Below, piece after piece: positions 17,742-28,483 of a stretch of DNA of 64,000 nt. This DNA comes from Vreelandella andesensis. GTDB taxonomy: Bacteria > Pseudomonadota > Gammaproteobacteria > Pseudomonadales > Halomonadaceae. The notes below the pieces were generated by a model. The model worked only from the letters and a program-made list of their open reading frames with translations. It made no database searches and was not told the DNA's origin. Every line of letters starts with the position of its first letter. Positions within the stretch are counted from its first letter, which is position 1. Position numbers and translations under genes: made by a program. The stretch covers positions 87-64,086 of the forward strand of contig NZ_RZHG01000010.1 in assembly GCF_003989795.1 (NCBI RefSeq), in the 5' to 3' direction.

Positions 17742-18626
17742 ATGATTAATAATCGATCCCTGCTAATCGTAGGTGGCTTGGCCGCTGTGGCTTGGCTAGC
17801 TAGTAATAGCTTGTATGTAGTGGATGAAACCGAGCGGGCTGTGAAACTCCGCTTTGGTGAAGTCATCGAAGAAAATATTCAGCCAGGGCTGCACGTCAAA
17901 GTCCCGATCGCACAAACGATCCGCAAGTTTGATACGCGTCTGCTGACACTTGACACTGACACCAGCCGTTACCTGACGCTTGAGCAGAAAGCGGTGATCG
18001 TTGACTCATATGTCAAATGGCAGGTGATCAATCCTACGCGTTACTACGAGGCGACAGCGGGCGACGAGTTAATGGCGATACGCCTGATTCAACCCCGTGT
18101 AGATGAAAGCTTACGTAATGAGTTTGGTCGCTTGAACCTTCAGGAAATTATCGCTGAACGACGCGATGACCTGATGACTGGGCCGACTGCTGACCTTGAT
18201 TCGTTGATGCGTGAAGAGTTGGGTGTCGCTATTCGTGATATCCGTATCAAGCGTATCGACTTGCCAGAAGACGTTTCAGCAGCGGTATTCGAGCGGATGC
18301 GTTCAGAACGTGAGCGTGAAGCCCGTGAATGGCGTGCGCAAGGCCAGGAAGAAGCTGAGCGTATTCGCGCTAATGCGGATCGTCGTCGCCAAGTATTGCT
18401 TGCCCAGGCCAACGAGCGTTCTGAAACGCTGCGCGGTGAAGGTGACGCAGAAGCTGCCAGGATATTCTCTCAGGCCTATGGCCAGGATCAGGAATTCTTC
18501 GCCTTCTGGCGCAGCTTAAACGCCTATCGTGAAAGCTTTGCAAGTGATAACAATATGTTGGTTCTTGAGCCAGATAGCGATTTCTTCCGCTATCTGCGCA
18601 GTCCAACTCCTGTCAGCGCTGAGTAG
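17742..18626 (+). CDS. hflC: FtsH protease modulator HflC
   Basis: HflC is the partner of HflK in the FtsH-modulating complex. The 294-residue protein has an N-terminal membrane anchor (about residues 5-22), a band-7/SPFH domain beginning with DETERAVKLRFGEV, and a long charged helix rich in Arg, Glu and Ala, with the conserved RSEREREAREWRAQGQEEAE region near 190-210. Its ATG abuts the hflK stop, so the subunits are probably made in balance. It ends the nnr-to-hflC run; two hairpins follow. Confidence 0.95.
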   Translation: MINNRSLLIVGGLAAVAWLASNSLYVVDETERAVKLRFGEVIEENIQPGLHVKVPIAQTIRKFDTRLLTLDTDTSRYLTLEQKAVIVDSYVKWQVINPTRYYEATAGDELMAIRLIQPRVDESLRNEFGRLNLQEIIAERRDDLMTGPTADLDSLMREELGVAIRDIRIKRIDLPEDVSAAVFERMRSEREREAREWRAQGQEEAERIRANADRRRQVLLAQANERSETLRGEGDAEAARIFSQAYGQDQEFFAFWRSLNAYRESFASDNNMLVLEPDSDFFRYLRSPTPVSAE

Positions 18627-18643
18627 TTGATTGTGCCCAGTCT

Positions 18644-18666
18644 CGCTAGGTTATGAAGGCCTAGCG
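18644..18666 (+). repeat. Hairpin after hflC
   Basis: CGCTAGG (18644-18650) pairs with CCTAGCG (18660-18666) around a 9-base loop, just after the hflC stop and about 40 bases before the stronger terminator at 18703. No T-run follows. It may help termination or protect the 3' end. Confidence 0.4.
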
Positions 18667-18702
18667 GGGTTCATCTGGCGCGCAAACGTGATAGACTTAA
18701 TT

Positions 18703-18726
18703 AACCGGGCGTCGCCCGGTTTTTTT
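18703..18726 (+). terminator. Rho-independent terminator of the hflKC operon
   Basis: AACCGGGC (18703-18710) pairs with GCCCGGTT (18714-18721) around a GTC loop and runs straight into a T tract (seven consecutive T at 18720-18726). This is a textbook intrinsic terminator separating hflC from hisZ. Confidence 0.9.
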
Positions 18727-18821
18727 GTGGCCCTTATTTCGCTAGCGCTTGCCTATGAACGCTAAAAACGCGTCATAATGTAGCTAGTTTTGGGCCTTCA
18801 TTGTCTCGCAGGATTGTTCAC

Positions 18822-21310
<2,489 letters not shown>

Positions 21311-21371
21311 ACCTGCATGTTTAGTTAGACCATGCCAGTGTAAGTGGATGGCTGAAAAAAACTAGGTGGCT

Positions 21372-21407
21372 AAAAAAAGAGGGGCGATCAATTCGCCCCT
21401 CTTTTTA
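21372..21407. terminator. Bidirectional terminator between purA and cobO
   Basis: GAGGGGCGA (21379-21387) pairs with TCGCCCCTC (21393-21401), with an A run before and a T run after. It can therefore terminate both purA on the plus strand and cobO on the minus strand. Confidence 0.93.
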
Positions 21408-21444
21408 TTTCGAATTCCTTAGCGAACGAACCATCATATCGGCA

Positions 21445-22044
21445 CTAAAAATCGATACCGCGACGTGCCTGCAGGCCATTGTTAAAAGCGTGTCTCACTT
21501 CTTGCATCTCTGTCACGGTATCCGCCATTGCCATCAAGTCGCGATGAGCATTGCGTCCGGTAATAATCACCGTTTGTTCTTGCGGGCGGTTGCTAAGTGC
21601 TTGCTTAACCGTATCAATATCTAAGTAACCGAACTTCAACATGTAGGTGATTTCATCCAGTACCACTAAATAGGTGTCTGGATCTGCAAGCATTTTCTCA
21701 GCCTCCTGCCATACTTCTTGGCAAGCCTGGGTGTCAGCGTCGCGGTTCTGAGTGTCCCAGGTAAAGCCTGTGGCCATGATGGCAACGCTGAGATTTGAGT
21801 CTTCTTCCAATCGATTGCGTTCACCGCACTCCCATAATCCCTTAATAAATTGTACGACACCGACTTTGTAACCATAGCCAAGGGAACGGGTGACAGTACC
21901 CCATGCAGCGGTGGTTTTACCCTTACCATTTCCCGTATTTATCAGTAATAGCCCACGCTGTTCGGTAGCGTTAGCAACTTTCTCATCAACGCGGGCTTTT
22001 AGTTTTTCCATCGACGCTTTGTGACGTGCATCGCGATCGTTCAT
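21445..22044 (-). CDS. cobO: Corrinoid adenosyltransferase CobO/BtuR
   Basis: This enzyme transfers the adenosyl group from ATP to a cob(I)alamin-type corrinoid, making adenosylcobalamin. The 199-residue protein has the distinctive P-loop GNGKGKTTAAWG (about residues 38-49), then VVLDEITYML and TGRNAH, as in CobO/BtuR. It stands alone, with no other cobalamin genes nearby, so it more likely serves salvage or coenzyme recycling than de novo synthesis at this locus. I found no B12-box riboswitch in the 214-base gap upstream. It converges on purA and is divergent from yajQ. Confidence 0.93.
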   Translation of the reverse strand: MNDRDARHKASMEKLKARVDEKVANATEQRGLLLINTGNGKGKTTAAWGTVTRSLGYGYKVGVVQFIKGLWECGERNRLEEDSNLSVAIMATGFTWDTQNRDADTQACQEVWQEAEKMLADPDTYLVVLDEITYMLKFGYLDIDTVKQALSNRPQEQTVIITGRNAHRDLMAMADTVTEMQEVRHAFNNGLQARRGIDF

Positions 22045-22258
22045 GGTAAGTATCCATCGGCAGGGAGTTAATTCAGTAGCGACTAGGGTAATCCATCCAG
22101 CAACAATTTAACATTACTAAGATTAGTTCTTGTATAGCTAGTTATAGGTGTTGTCCAGGTTTTTGGGCCGCCGTGTCGAGACACATTATGTAAGAAATTG
22201 GCCGGTTGGGGGCTAGCTGCTCTAGAATAGTGGGTCATGTCTTACTAGGAATCATGTC

Positions 22259-22744
22259 ATGCCCTCATTTGATATTGTGTCAGAGTTTGATCAGCACGAA
22301 GCGTCCAATGCTGTCGACCAAGCAAACCGTGAAGTGCAGTCACGCTTTGATTTTAAAGGTGTCGACGCCAGCTTCGCGCTTGAAGGAGAGAAAGTTCAGC
22401 TTGAAGCTGAGGTTGATTTCCAGTTAAAGCAAATGATTGATGTGTTGCGCAGTCGACTGATCGCACGAGGTATCGATGCCCGCTGTATGGATATTCAAGA
22501 CCCCATGTTGTCGGGTGTGAAGGCCCGTCAGGAAGTCGTTCTAAAGCAAGGGCTTGACCAGGCAGAAGCCAAAGATGTGGTGAAGCGTATCAAAGCCAGT
22601 AAGCTGAAGGTACAGGCTCAAATTCAAGGCGAAAAAGTGCGCGTTACGGGTAAGAAGCGCGATGATCTACAAAGCGTGATGGCGCTATTACGTGGCGAAG
22701 AGGGCCCCGAACTACCGCTACAGTTCGATAACTTCCGTGATTAA
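22259..22744 (+). CDS. yajQ: YajQ family nucleotide-binding protein
   Basis: YajQ proteins (UPF0234) are small two-domain cytoplasmic proteins; homologues in Xanthomonas and Pseudomonas bind cyclic-di-GMP and affect transcription. The 161-residue protein begins MPSFDIVSEFDQHEASNAVDQA and has GVKARQEVVLKQG and KVRVTGKKRDDLQ, all conserved family stretches. The ATG at 22259 follows TAGGAATC. The function in this organism is unknown. Just after its stop comes a 17-bp tandem repeat block and then pepN. Confidence 0.93.
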   Translation: MPSFDIVSEFDQHEASNAVDQANREVQSRFDFKGVDASFALEGEKVQLEAEVDFQLKQMIDVLRSRLIARGIDARCMDIQDPMLSGVKARQEVVLKQGLDQAEAKDVVKRIKASKLKVQAQIQGEKVRVTGKKRDDLQSVMALLRGEEGPELPLQFDNFRD

Positions 22745-22762
22745 TTTTCTCCGATTAACCGT

Positions 22763-22847
22763 AATAGGAAATTGACAGCAGTAGGAAATTAACAGCAGTA
22801 GGAAATTAACAGCAGTAGGAAATTAACAGCAGTAGGAAATTGACAGT
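22763..22847 (+). repeat. Five 17-bp tandem repeats upstream of pepN
   Basis: Five consecutive 17-base units with consensus AGTAGGAAATTAACAGC fill 22763-22847. Units 2-4 are identical; units 1 and 5 differ by one or two bases and contain TTGACA where the others have TTAACA. The block lies between the yajQ stop and the pepN ATG, ending 65 bases before it. There are no spacers, so it is not a CRISPR array. It may act on the pepN promoter region, or be neutral slippage. Confidence 0.92.
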
Positions 22848-22912
22848 AATGAATGGCGCAGCGTGCATCGCTGCCTCATTAAATAATTTATAAGCTCAAG
22901 GAGTCACGCACT

Positions 22913-25543
22913 ATGTCTGATCCGCAGCCGGTTTATTTAAGCGACTATCAGCCGCCCGCCTATCAAGTTACCCATACCGAGCTGACGTTTGATCTTGACC
23001 CTGCCGCAACCCGTGTTAAAGCACATCTGCAAATAGAGCGTCATCCAGGTGCTGATGCAAAGGCGCCGTTAGTGCTTAACGGAGAGCATCTAACGCTGAT
23101 ATCACTGGCCATAGATGGCAACCTTCTGTCTGAGGCTGCGTATCAGCTAACAGATGAGGCGCTGCGTATAGCAGATGTGCCAGAGGCGTTTACCCTGGAA
23201 AGTGAGGTAGAGCTTGCTCCCAGCAGCAACACCGCATTAGAAGGGCTTTACCAATCTAACGGCATGTATTGCACCCAGTGCGAAGCAGAAGGCTTTCGGC
23301 GGATTACTTACTACCCCGATCGTCCTGATGTGATGGCCACCTTTAAAGTAACGGTGATTGGTAACGCCACCAGTGAACCAGTGCTACTTTCCAATGGCAA
23401 TCCTGTTGATCAGGGTGCGCTGGAAAATGGCCGCCACTTTGCGACGTGGGAAGATCCCCATCCGAAACCCTGCTATCTATTTGCTTTAGTCGCTGGTGAC
23501 TTGCATAAGGTGGAAGATTATTTCGAGACCACGAGCGGTCGCAATGTGACGCTACAACTCTGGGTAGAGCAAGAAAACTTAGATAAGACCGAGCATGCGA
23601 TGGCCTCTCTCAAGCGCGCCATGATATGGGACGAGCAGACTTACGGTCGTGAATACGATCTTGATCTGTTTATGATTGTGGCGGTGAATGACTTTAATAT
23701 GGGGGCAATGGAAAACAAAGGGCTTAATATATTTAATTCCGCTGCGGTACTCACTCATCCGAATACCGCGACAGATGCCGCCTTTCAAAATGTGGAAGGT
23801 ATCGTTGCCCATGAATACTTCCACAACTGGTCGGGCAATCGAGTGACCTGCCGTGACTGGTTCCAGCTCTCTTTAAAAGAAGGGTTTACCGTATTTCGCG
23901 ACCAGTGTTTTTCCGCGGATACCAACTCGGCCCCCGTTAAGCGCATCCAAGACGTCTCGTTTTTCCGCACGGCTCAGTTTGCCGAAGACGCTGGGCCTAC
24001 GGCGCACCCGATTCGGCCAGACCACTTTATTGAGATCACCAACTTCTACACCCTGACAATTTACGAAAAAGGCGCAGAAGTTGTCCGCATGCTGCGTAAT
24101 TTGCTGGGTTGGGAAGACTTCCGTCGTGGTTCCGATCTTTATTTTGAGCGTTTTGATGGGCAGGCAGTGACCATCGAAGACTTTGTTGGCTGCATGGCTG
24201 AGGTGTCCGGTGCGGACCTTAGCCAATTTATGCGGTGGTACTCTCAGGCCGGCACCCCCGAAATTGATGCGCACGGCGAATACGATTACGCTCACGGAGA
24301 ATATTGCCTTACCCTGCGTCAGCGTACCCCCGCGACCCCCGGACAATCAGATAAATTGCCGCTGCACATTCCCGTGCGCATGGGGCTGGTGGGAACTAAG
24401 TCGGGGCAGGACCTGACATTAACAATGTCAGGTGAGAAGCTTGGTAAAGACGCTGTCATTCATCTCACTGAAGATGAACAGACGTTTATCTTTACTGATG
24501 TTGCTGAAGCGCCTGTTCCTTCACTACTGCGCGATTTCTCCGCGCCCGTAAAACTTCACTTTCCCTATTCACGGGAAGACCTTGCGTTTTTGCTGACTCA
24601 TGACAGCGATGGGTTTAATCGTTGGGATGCGGGACAGCGGCTTGCTATGCTGGCGTTAGACGATCTGATCGCGGCGCATCGTAATGGTGTTGAAAAGGTC
24701 ATGGACAGCCGTGTTGTTGAAGCATTTAGAACACTGCTTACTGGTTCTATGAGCGACAAAGCAGTGCTTGCTGAAATGCTGACCCTACCCTCTGAAGCCT
24801 ATGTTGCCGAGCAGCAGCCTATTGTTGATGTGGATGCGATACACGCCGCCCGGGAATTTGTGCGTCAGTCGTTAGCCGTTGCGCTGCGTGATGAATTTGT
24901 CGCCGTGTATAAAGCGAACCAGAGCGAAGCGCCCTACGCGCCGACGCCTGAGCAGATTGCCCAGCGTAGCCTCAAGAACGTTGCATTAACCTATTTAATG
25001 TCGATTGAGGACAATGAGGGTATTGAGCTTAGCGAAATCCAGTTCGCAGCAGAACATAACATGACGGATGTTCGGCATGCGCTCACCTTATTGGTACATA
25101 GCGATCGTGATGATATTGCATCACCTGCATTGAAAACCTTTGGTGAAAAATGGGCACACGACCCATTGGTCATGGATCAGTGGTTTACCATCCAGGTATC
25201 TCGCCCCCAGTCAGACGTCCTAGAACGTGTTCAATATCTAATGCAGCATCCTGCATTTTCAATTAAAAATCCTAATAAAGTGCGCGCGCTGATAGGTGCA
25301 TTCGCTCAGAATCGGGTTAATTTCCACCGCTTAGACGGTAAGGGGTACGCGCTGTTAGCCGATGTGGTGATTGAGCTAAATCGCCTAAACCCTGAAATAG
25401 CCGCAAGGCTAGTAACACCGTTAACGCGTTGGAAGCGTTTCGATGAAGAGCGTCAACAGTTAATGCGCGATGAGCTCGTACGTATTAAGCGGGAACCACT
25501 GTCGTCCAATGTATTCGAAGTTGTTGAGAAAGCGCTGGCATAA
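22913..25543 (+). CDS. pepN: Aminopeptidase N (M1 family metallopeptidase)
   Basis: PepN is the major broad-specificity cytoplasmic aminopeptidase. The 876-residue protein has the substrate-binding GAMEN motif near 264-268 and the zinc site HEYFH near 299-303, followed by the third ligand in LSLKEG about 19 residues later. The C-terminal half is the helical DUF3458-type domain ending with the usual FDEERQQLMRDEL segment. AAGGAG precedes the ATG. The length matches the proteobacterial enzyme. The upstream tandem repeat array is unusual. Identification is secure. Confidence 0.97.
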   Translation: MSDPQPVYLSDYQPPAYQVTHTELTFDLDPAATRVKAHLQIERHPGADAKAPLVLNGEHLTLISLAIDGNLLSEAAYQLTDEALRIADVPEAFTLESEVELAPSSNTALEGLYQSNGMYCTQCEAEGFRRITYYPDRPDVMATFKVTVIGNATSEPVLLSNGNPVDQGALENGRHFATWEDPHPKPCYLFALVAGDLHKVEDYFETTSGRNVTLQLWVEQENLDKTEHAMASLKRAMIWDEQTYGREYDLDLFMIVAVNDFNMGAMENKGLNIFNSAAVLTHPNTATDAAFQNVEGIVAHEYFHNWSGNRVTCRDWFQLSLKEGFTVFRDQCFSADTNSAPVKRIQDVSFFRTAQFAEDAGPTAHPIRPDHFIEITNFYTLTIYEKGAEVVRMLRNLLGWEDFRRGSDLYFERFDGQAVTIEDFVGCMAEVSGADLSQFMRWYSQAGTPEIDAHGEYDYAHGEYCLTLRQRTPATPGQSDKLPLHIPVRMGLVGTKSGQDLTLTMSGEKLGKDAVIHLTEDEQTFIFTDVAEAPVPSLLRDFSAPVKLHFPYSREDLAFLLTHDSDGFNRWDAGQRLAMLALDDLIAAHRNGVEKVMDSRVVEAFRTLLTGSMSDKAVLAEMLTLPSEAYVAEQQPIVDVDAIHAAREFVRQSLAVALRDEFVAVYKANQSEAPYAPTPEQIAQRSLKNVALTYLMSIEDNEGIELSEIQFAAEHNMTDVRHALTLLVHSDRDDIASPALKTFGEKWAHDPLVMDQWFTIQVSRPQSDVLERVQYLMQHPAFSIKNPNKVRALIGAFAQNRVNFHRLDGKGYALLADVVIELNRLNPEIAARLVTPLTRWKRFDEERQQLMRDELVRIKREPLSSNVFEVVEKALA

Positions 25544-25582
25544 GGTATGCCAGCGAATTAACCATGGATAGGGAATGCGCCG

Positions 25583-26542
25583 GTGACAGACACACAGCAG
25601 CACTATTTACTGGTTATTAATGGTAAGTCTGCCGGTAATCCGGCGCTACGCGACGCGGTTGAAGAGCAGCGTAAGACAGGGATGTCGATAACCGTCCGTT
25701 CGACCTGGGAAGGGGGCGATGCCGTTGAGTTTGCTGCCCAGGCAGTCGAGCTGGGTGCTACGCGGGTCATTGCCTGTGGTGGTGATGGCACTGTTAATGA
25801 GGTGGTTAACGGGCTTATGCGGATTGCTCATGACCAGCGCCCTGCATTAGGCATTGTGCCGTTGGGCAGTGCCAATGATTTTGCTACCTCCCTTGGCTTA
25901 CCGCTAGAACCAGGGCCTGCACTCGAGGCCGCAGGGCGTTTATCTCCCTCACCGATTGATGTGATCAGAATGACCGCTCTGTTAGGCTCGGAAGAAGTGG
26001 TTAGCTATTACGTCAACATGACAACCTGCGGTTTTGGCGCTGAAATTACCTCATCAACACCCAAAACACTGAAACGCATGTTAGGCGGCGGCGCGTATTC
26101 CCTGATGGGGGCTTTAAAAGCATGGCGGCACCGTAGCTATCGCGGCACGTTGCACTGGGGAGACCAGGAGCAAGAAGCGTCGCTTTTACTTCTTGCGTTG
26201 GGCAATGGTCGCCAATCCGGTGGGGGGCAAGTGTTAGCGCCAAAAGCAAAGCTCGACGATGGTCGTTTGGATGTGTTGTTGGTCAAGGATTTTTCATCAG
26301 CAGCAGAGTTGCCGACGTTACTGAATGAACTACAGCAGTTTCCAGCAGAAGGGCGCTATGTGCGCTATTTTACTTCCACCCAGCTGTCGGTGACGACTCA
26401 GCCAGATGATGAGCCTTGGCCATTAACCTTAGACGGAGAGGCGCGTCGCTATGAGCGGTTTTGCGTCGAAGTAGTGCCGCTTGCCTTGAAAGTGCTGCTA
26501 CCGAAAGGATGTTCACTGCTGACGGCCAATGATCGCCAGTAA
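25583..26542 (+). CDS. yegS: YegS-like lipid kinase (diacylglycerol kinase catalytic domain)
   Basis: The 319-residue protein has an N-terminal diacylglycerol-kinase catalytic domain with the nucleotide-binding motif GGDGTVNEVVNG near residue 66 and GIVPLGSANDFA soon after. This layout is that of YegS/BmrU-type lipid kinases, which phosphorylate phosphatidylglycerol or diacylglycerol-like lipids. The natural substrate is not known. The start is GTG at 25583; GGGAA lies upstream. It follows pepN by 39 bases and precedes the lipoprotein gene, so the three could share a transcript. Confidence 0.9.
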   Translation: MTDTQQHYLLVINGKSAGNPALRDAVEEQRKTGMSITVRSTWEGGDAVEFAAQAVELGATRVIACGGDGTVNEVVNGLMRIAHDQRPALGIVPLGSANDFATSLGLPLEPGPALEAAGRLSPSPIDVIRMTALLGSEEVVSYYVNMTTCGFGAEITSSTPKTLKRMLGGGAYSLMGALKAWRHRSYRGTLHWGDQEQEASLLLLALGNGRQSGGGQVLAPKAKLDDGRLDVLLVKDFSSAAELPTLLNELQQFPAEGRYVRYFTSTQLSVTTQPDDEPWPLTLDGEARRYERFCVEVVPLALKVLLPKGCSLLTANDRQ

Positions 26543-26580
26543 TCGTTTTTACTTTGAATCACTGTTAAGGAGAAAATCCA

Positions 26581-27387
26581 ATGGTAAATCGCTTTTGGAT
26601 GCCGCTACTGGCCAGCCTCGCGCTCCTGCTAAGCGCTTGTGGCGATGCTCAGGAAGATACTACGACTGCAAGTGAGGAGAGCACTTCTAGCAGTGACGCT
26701 GACGCCCAGCAGGTGCCTTCAGCTGCAGACGACAGCGAAGCGACGGATAGAGCGGCGAGTAATGATGATATCGACGATGATATTGAGTCGCGTCAAGCGG
26801 CAGAAGAGCTTGAAGAAGCAGAAGCGTTGAGAGAGGACGGTGCTGACGAACCGGCAGTGCCGTTCAATAACGAAGACGTGCAGGCAGGTGAAGACACTCT
26901 TGCAGCGGACCCAGAAGATGCGCTCGATGAAGCGAGTGCCATGCCTGGTGAAACTACCCGTTCAGATGTAGACGACGTTATTGCTGAAACCGAGCGCCGC
27001 TTTGAAGAAGCCCAGCGTCGCTTAGATGAACAATTTCAAGAAATAGAGCAGCAGGTACCAACTTTGGAGCCGATGGAGGGCGACGCACTAACGCCGAGTT
27101 GGGAAACGGAGTCCAGCTTGCCCGGCACGTCTGACTTGGATGAAAATTTAGAAGCTACCGATGTGGATGCGCTCATCGAAGACACTGAGCGTCGTTTTGA
27201 AGAAGCGCAAAAACGCCTGGAAGAGCAGTTTGAGGCTATCGAGCGTGAACAGCCGATCAGTGAAAGTATCAACAGCAATGAAAGTTTGAACAGTAATGAA
27301 AGCGTGAACGGTAATGAAAGCGTGGACGGTAATGAAAGCGTGGATAGTGTTAGTGCAGAGCAGGAAGCTGAGCGTGCTCAGGAGTAA
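26581..27387 (+). CDS. Unrecognised acidic lipoprotein with duplicated helical repeat
   Basis: I do not recognise this 268-residue protein. It has a lipoprotein signal peptide with lipobox LLSAC and the lipidated cysteine at residue 20. Ser at +2 (mature residue 3: Cys-Gly-Asp) leaves Gly-Asp after the cysteine, so sorting is uncertain. The mature part is very acidic. Two copies of a 30-residue motif (residues 129-158 and 194-223), both with TERRFEEAQ, share 20 of 30 residues and look coiled-coil forming. The tail (about 229-256) is an 18-bp-unit repeat encoding S-x-[ND]-[SG]-N-E. A strong SD (AAGGAGA) precedes the ATG, supporting a real gene. Low complexity makes any function call unsafe. 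Confidence 0.85.
   Translation: MVNRFWMPLLASLALLLSACGDAQEDTTTASEESTSSSDADAQQVPSAADDSEATDRAASNDDIDDDIESRQAAEELEEAEALREDGADEPAVPFNNEDVQAGEDTLAADPEDALDEASAMPGETTRSDVDDVIAETERRFEEAQRRLDEQFQEIEQQVPTLEPMEGDALTPSWETESSLPGTSDLDENLEATDVDALIEDTERRFEEAQKRLEEQFEAIEREQPISESINSNESLNSNESVNGNESVDGNESVDSVSAEQEAERAQE
27265..27348 (+). repeat. 18-bp in-frame tandem repeats at the lipoprotein C-terminus
   Basis: Four full units of 18 bases (27265-27282, 27283-27300, 27301-27318, 27319-27336) plus a partial fifth encode the hexapeptide S-[IVL]-[ND]-[SG]-N-E. The last two units differ at a single base, which suggests recent expansion by slippage. Copy number may vary between strains. Confidence 0.88.
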
Positions 27388-27415
27388 TGGGCTTGCATTA
27401 TCAGTAGATACAAAT

Positions 27416-27444
27416 AAGGCCCGCTGCTTGAACGGGCCTTGTTT
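27416..27444. terminator. Terminator between the lipoprotein and cold-shock genes
   Basis: AAGGCCCG (27416-27423) pairs with CGGGCCTT (27433-27440), followed by GTTT. It separates two converging genes and could serve both strands. Confidence 0.8.
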
Positions 27445-27457
27445 CATTCCTCCGACG

Positions 27458-27661
27458 TTAGACCGGACGAATACTAGAAGCCTGAAGGCCTTTTTTACCC
27501 TGCGTTACCTCAAAGCTGACTTTTTGACCGTCTTGCAAGGTCTTAAAGCCTTCAGCTTGAATTTCGGAGAAGTGGGCAAACAGATCGTCACCGCCATCAT
27601 CAGGAGAGATGAAGCCGTAACCTTTGGTTTCGTTGAACCACTTGACAGTGCCAGTCGCCAT
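27458..27661 (-). CDS. CspA-family cold-shock protein
   Basis: This 67-residue protein is a single cold-shock domain that binds single-stranded nucleic acid. RNP1 is seen as KGYGFI and RNP2 as DLFAHF, after the standard start [14 protein letters not shown]. The ATG at 27659-27661 has AAGGA about 8 bases upstream; longer in-frame starts would add unrelated residues and are not used. Which Csp paralogue this is, and whether it is cold-induced, cannot be told from sequence. The 134-base gap to the divergent LysE gene would hold its 5' leader. Confidence 0.95.
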   Translation of the reverse strand: MATGTVKWFNETKGYGFISPDDGGDDLFAHFSEIQAEGFKTLQDGQKVSFEVTQGKKGLQASSIRPV

Positions 27662-27795
27662 CGTCCATATCCTTAACATGCTTAATGATTGAGCAAGCAT
27701 CCACTATGAATACCTACAAAACCAATGTAGAAGCAAATAATTCAGACGTCCAGTTGCGGTGTTAAGATTTTTTAACTTTTTGTGGGCTTGTTCTT

Positions 27796-28452
27796 ATGAT
27801 GCAAATCAGCTTTGTCGATGCACAGTTTGTCTCGTTTCTAGTGGCGATAACGCTGCTATCAATAAGCCCAGGAGTTGATACGCTGTTAGTTATCCGCAAT
27901 ACCGCCCGCGGTGGCGTTAGAGATGGTATTGCCACAAGTATTGCTATTTGCTGCGGACTGTTTGTCCACGCAACGATCTCCGCCTTGGGTATTTCGCTCA
28001 TATTGCTGCAGTCAGCTTGGGCATTTCATATGCTCAAGTTGGTGGGGGCGGCTTATTTGATTTGGCTAGGTATTTCCAGCCTGCTGGCGGCGCGTCGTGG
28101 CACTCCCTTGCCTGTACGAGGCGTTATGCAAAGTGGGTCGCCCGTGCCGTTTTGGCAACCTATCAAAGAGGGGTTGCTTTCCAATGTGTTGAACCCAAAA
28201 ACCGTGGTGTTCTACATGGCATTTTTACCCCAATTTATTTCGCCTGCTGACCCAGCGCTGCTGAAATCGCTATGGCTTGCAGGGGTTCATTTTTTGATTG
28301 CCAATATCTGGCAAATAGGCGTGGTATTAATGGTGGGTGGGGCAAGCAAATGGCTAGCCAGTGCTCGTTTTGCACAAACGTTAAATGCCGCTACCGGCGT
28401 AGTGCTGGTGATGTTTGGCGTTCGTTTGGCGTTAGAACAACGCCCGGTTTAA
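27796..28452 (+). CDS. LysE/RhtB family amino acid exporter
   Basis: This 218-residue inner membrane protein is strongly hydrophobic with about six predicted transmembrane segments. The N-terminal region contains LLSISPGVDTLLVIRNTARGG, the SPGP-like signature of LysE/RhtB exporters, and later NVLNPKTVVFYMAFLPQF, a second conserved family segment. Such proteins export amino acids, often homoserine, threonine, lysine or leucine; the substrate here cannot be assigned. It stands alone and is divergent from the cold-shock gene. The stop lies inside a terminator-like hairpin. Confidence 0.9.
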   Translation: MMQISFVDAQFVSFLVAITLLSISPGVDTLLVIRNTARGGVRDGIATSIAICCGLFVHATISALGISLILLQSAWAFHMLKLVGAAYLIWLGISSLLAARRGTPLPVRGVMQSGSPVPFWQPIKEGLLSNVLNPKTVVFYMAFLPQFISPADPALLKSLWLAGVHFLIANIWQIGVVLMVGGASKWLASARFAQTLNAATGVVLVMFGVRLALEQRPV

Positions 28453-28462
28453 CCGGGCGCTA
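28441..28462. terminator. Hairpin over the stop codon of the LysE-type gene
   Basis: CGCCCGGTT (28441-28449) is complementary to AACCGGGCG (28451-28459); with a realistic loop the stem is about seven pairs. The TAA stop sits in the loop. It lies between converging genes and resembles the core of the terminator at 18703. No long T-run follows. Confidence 0.5.
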
Positions 28463-28483
28463 AGTCACTGGGGATTATCGAAT

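Noticed and set aside
22045..22258. Cobalamin riboswitch upstream of cobO
   Set aside because: No B12-box-like sequence or matching long-range pairing was seen by eye on the minus strand; a covariance search would be needed to be certain.
22763..22847. Possible CRISPR array upstream of pepN
   Set aside because: The repeats are 17 bases and directly adjacent with no spacers, and there are no cas genes in the window.
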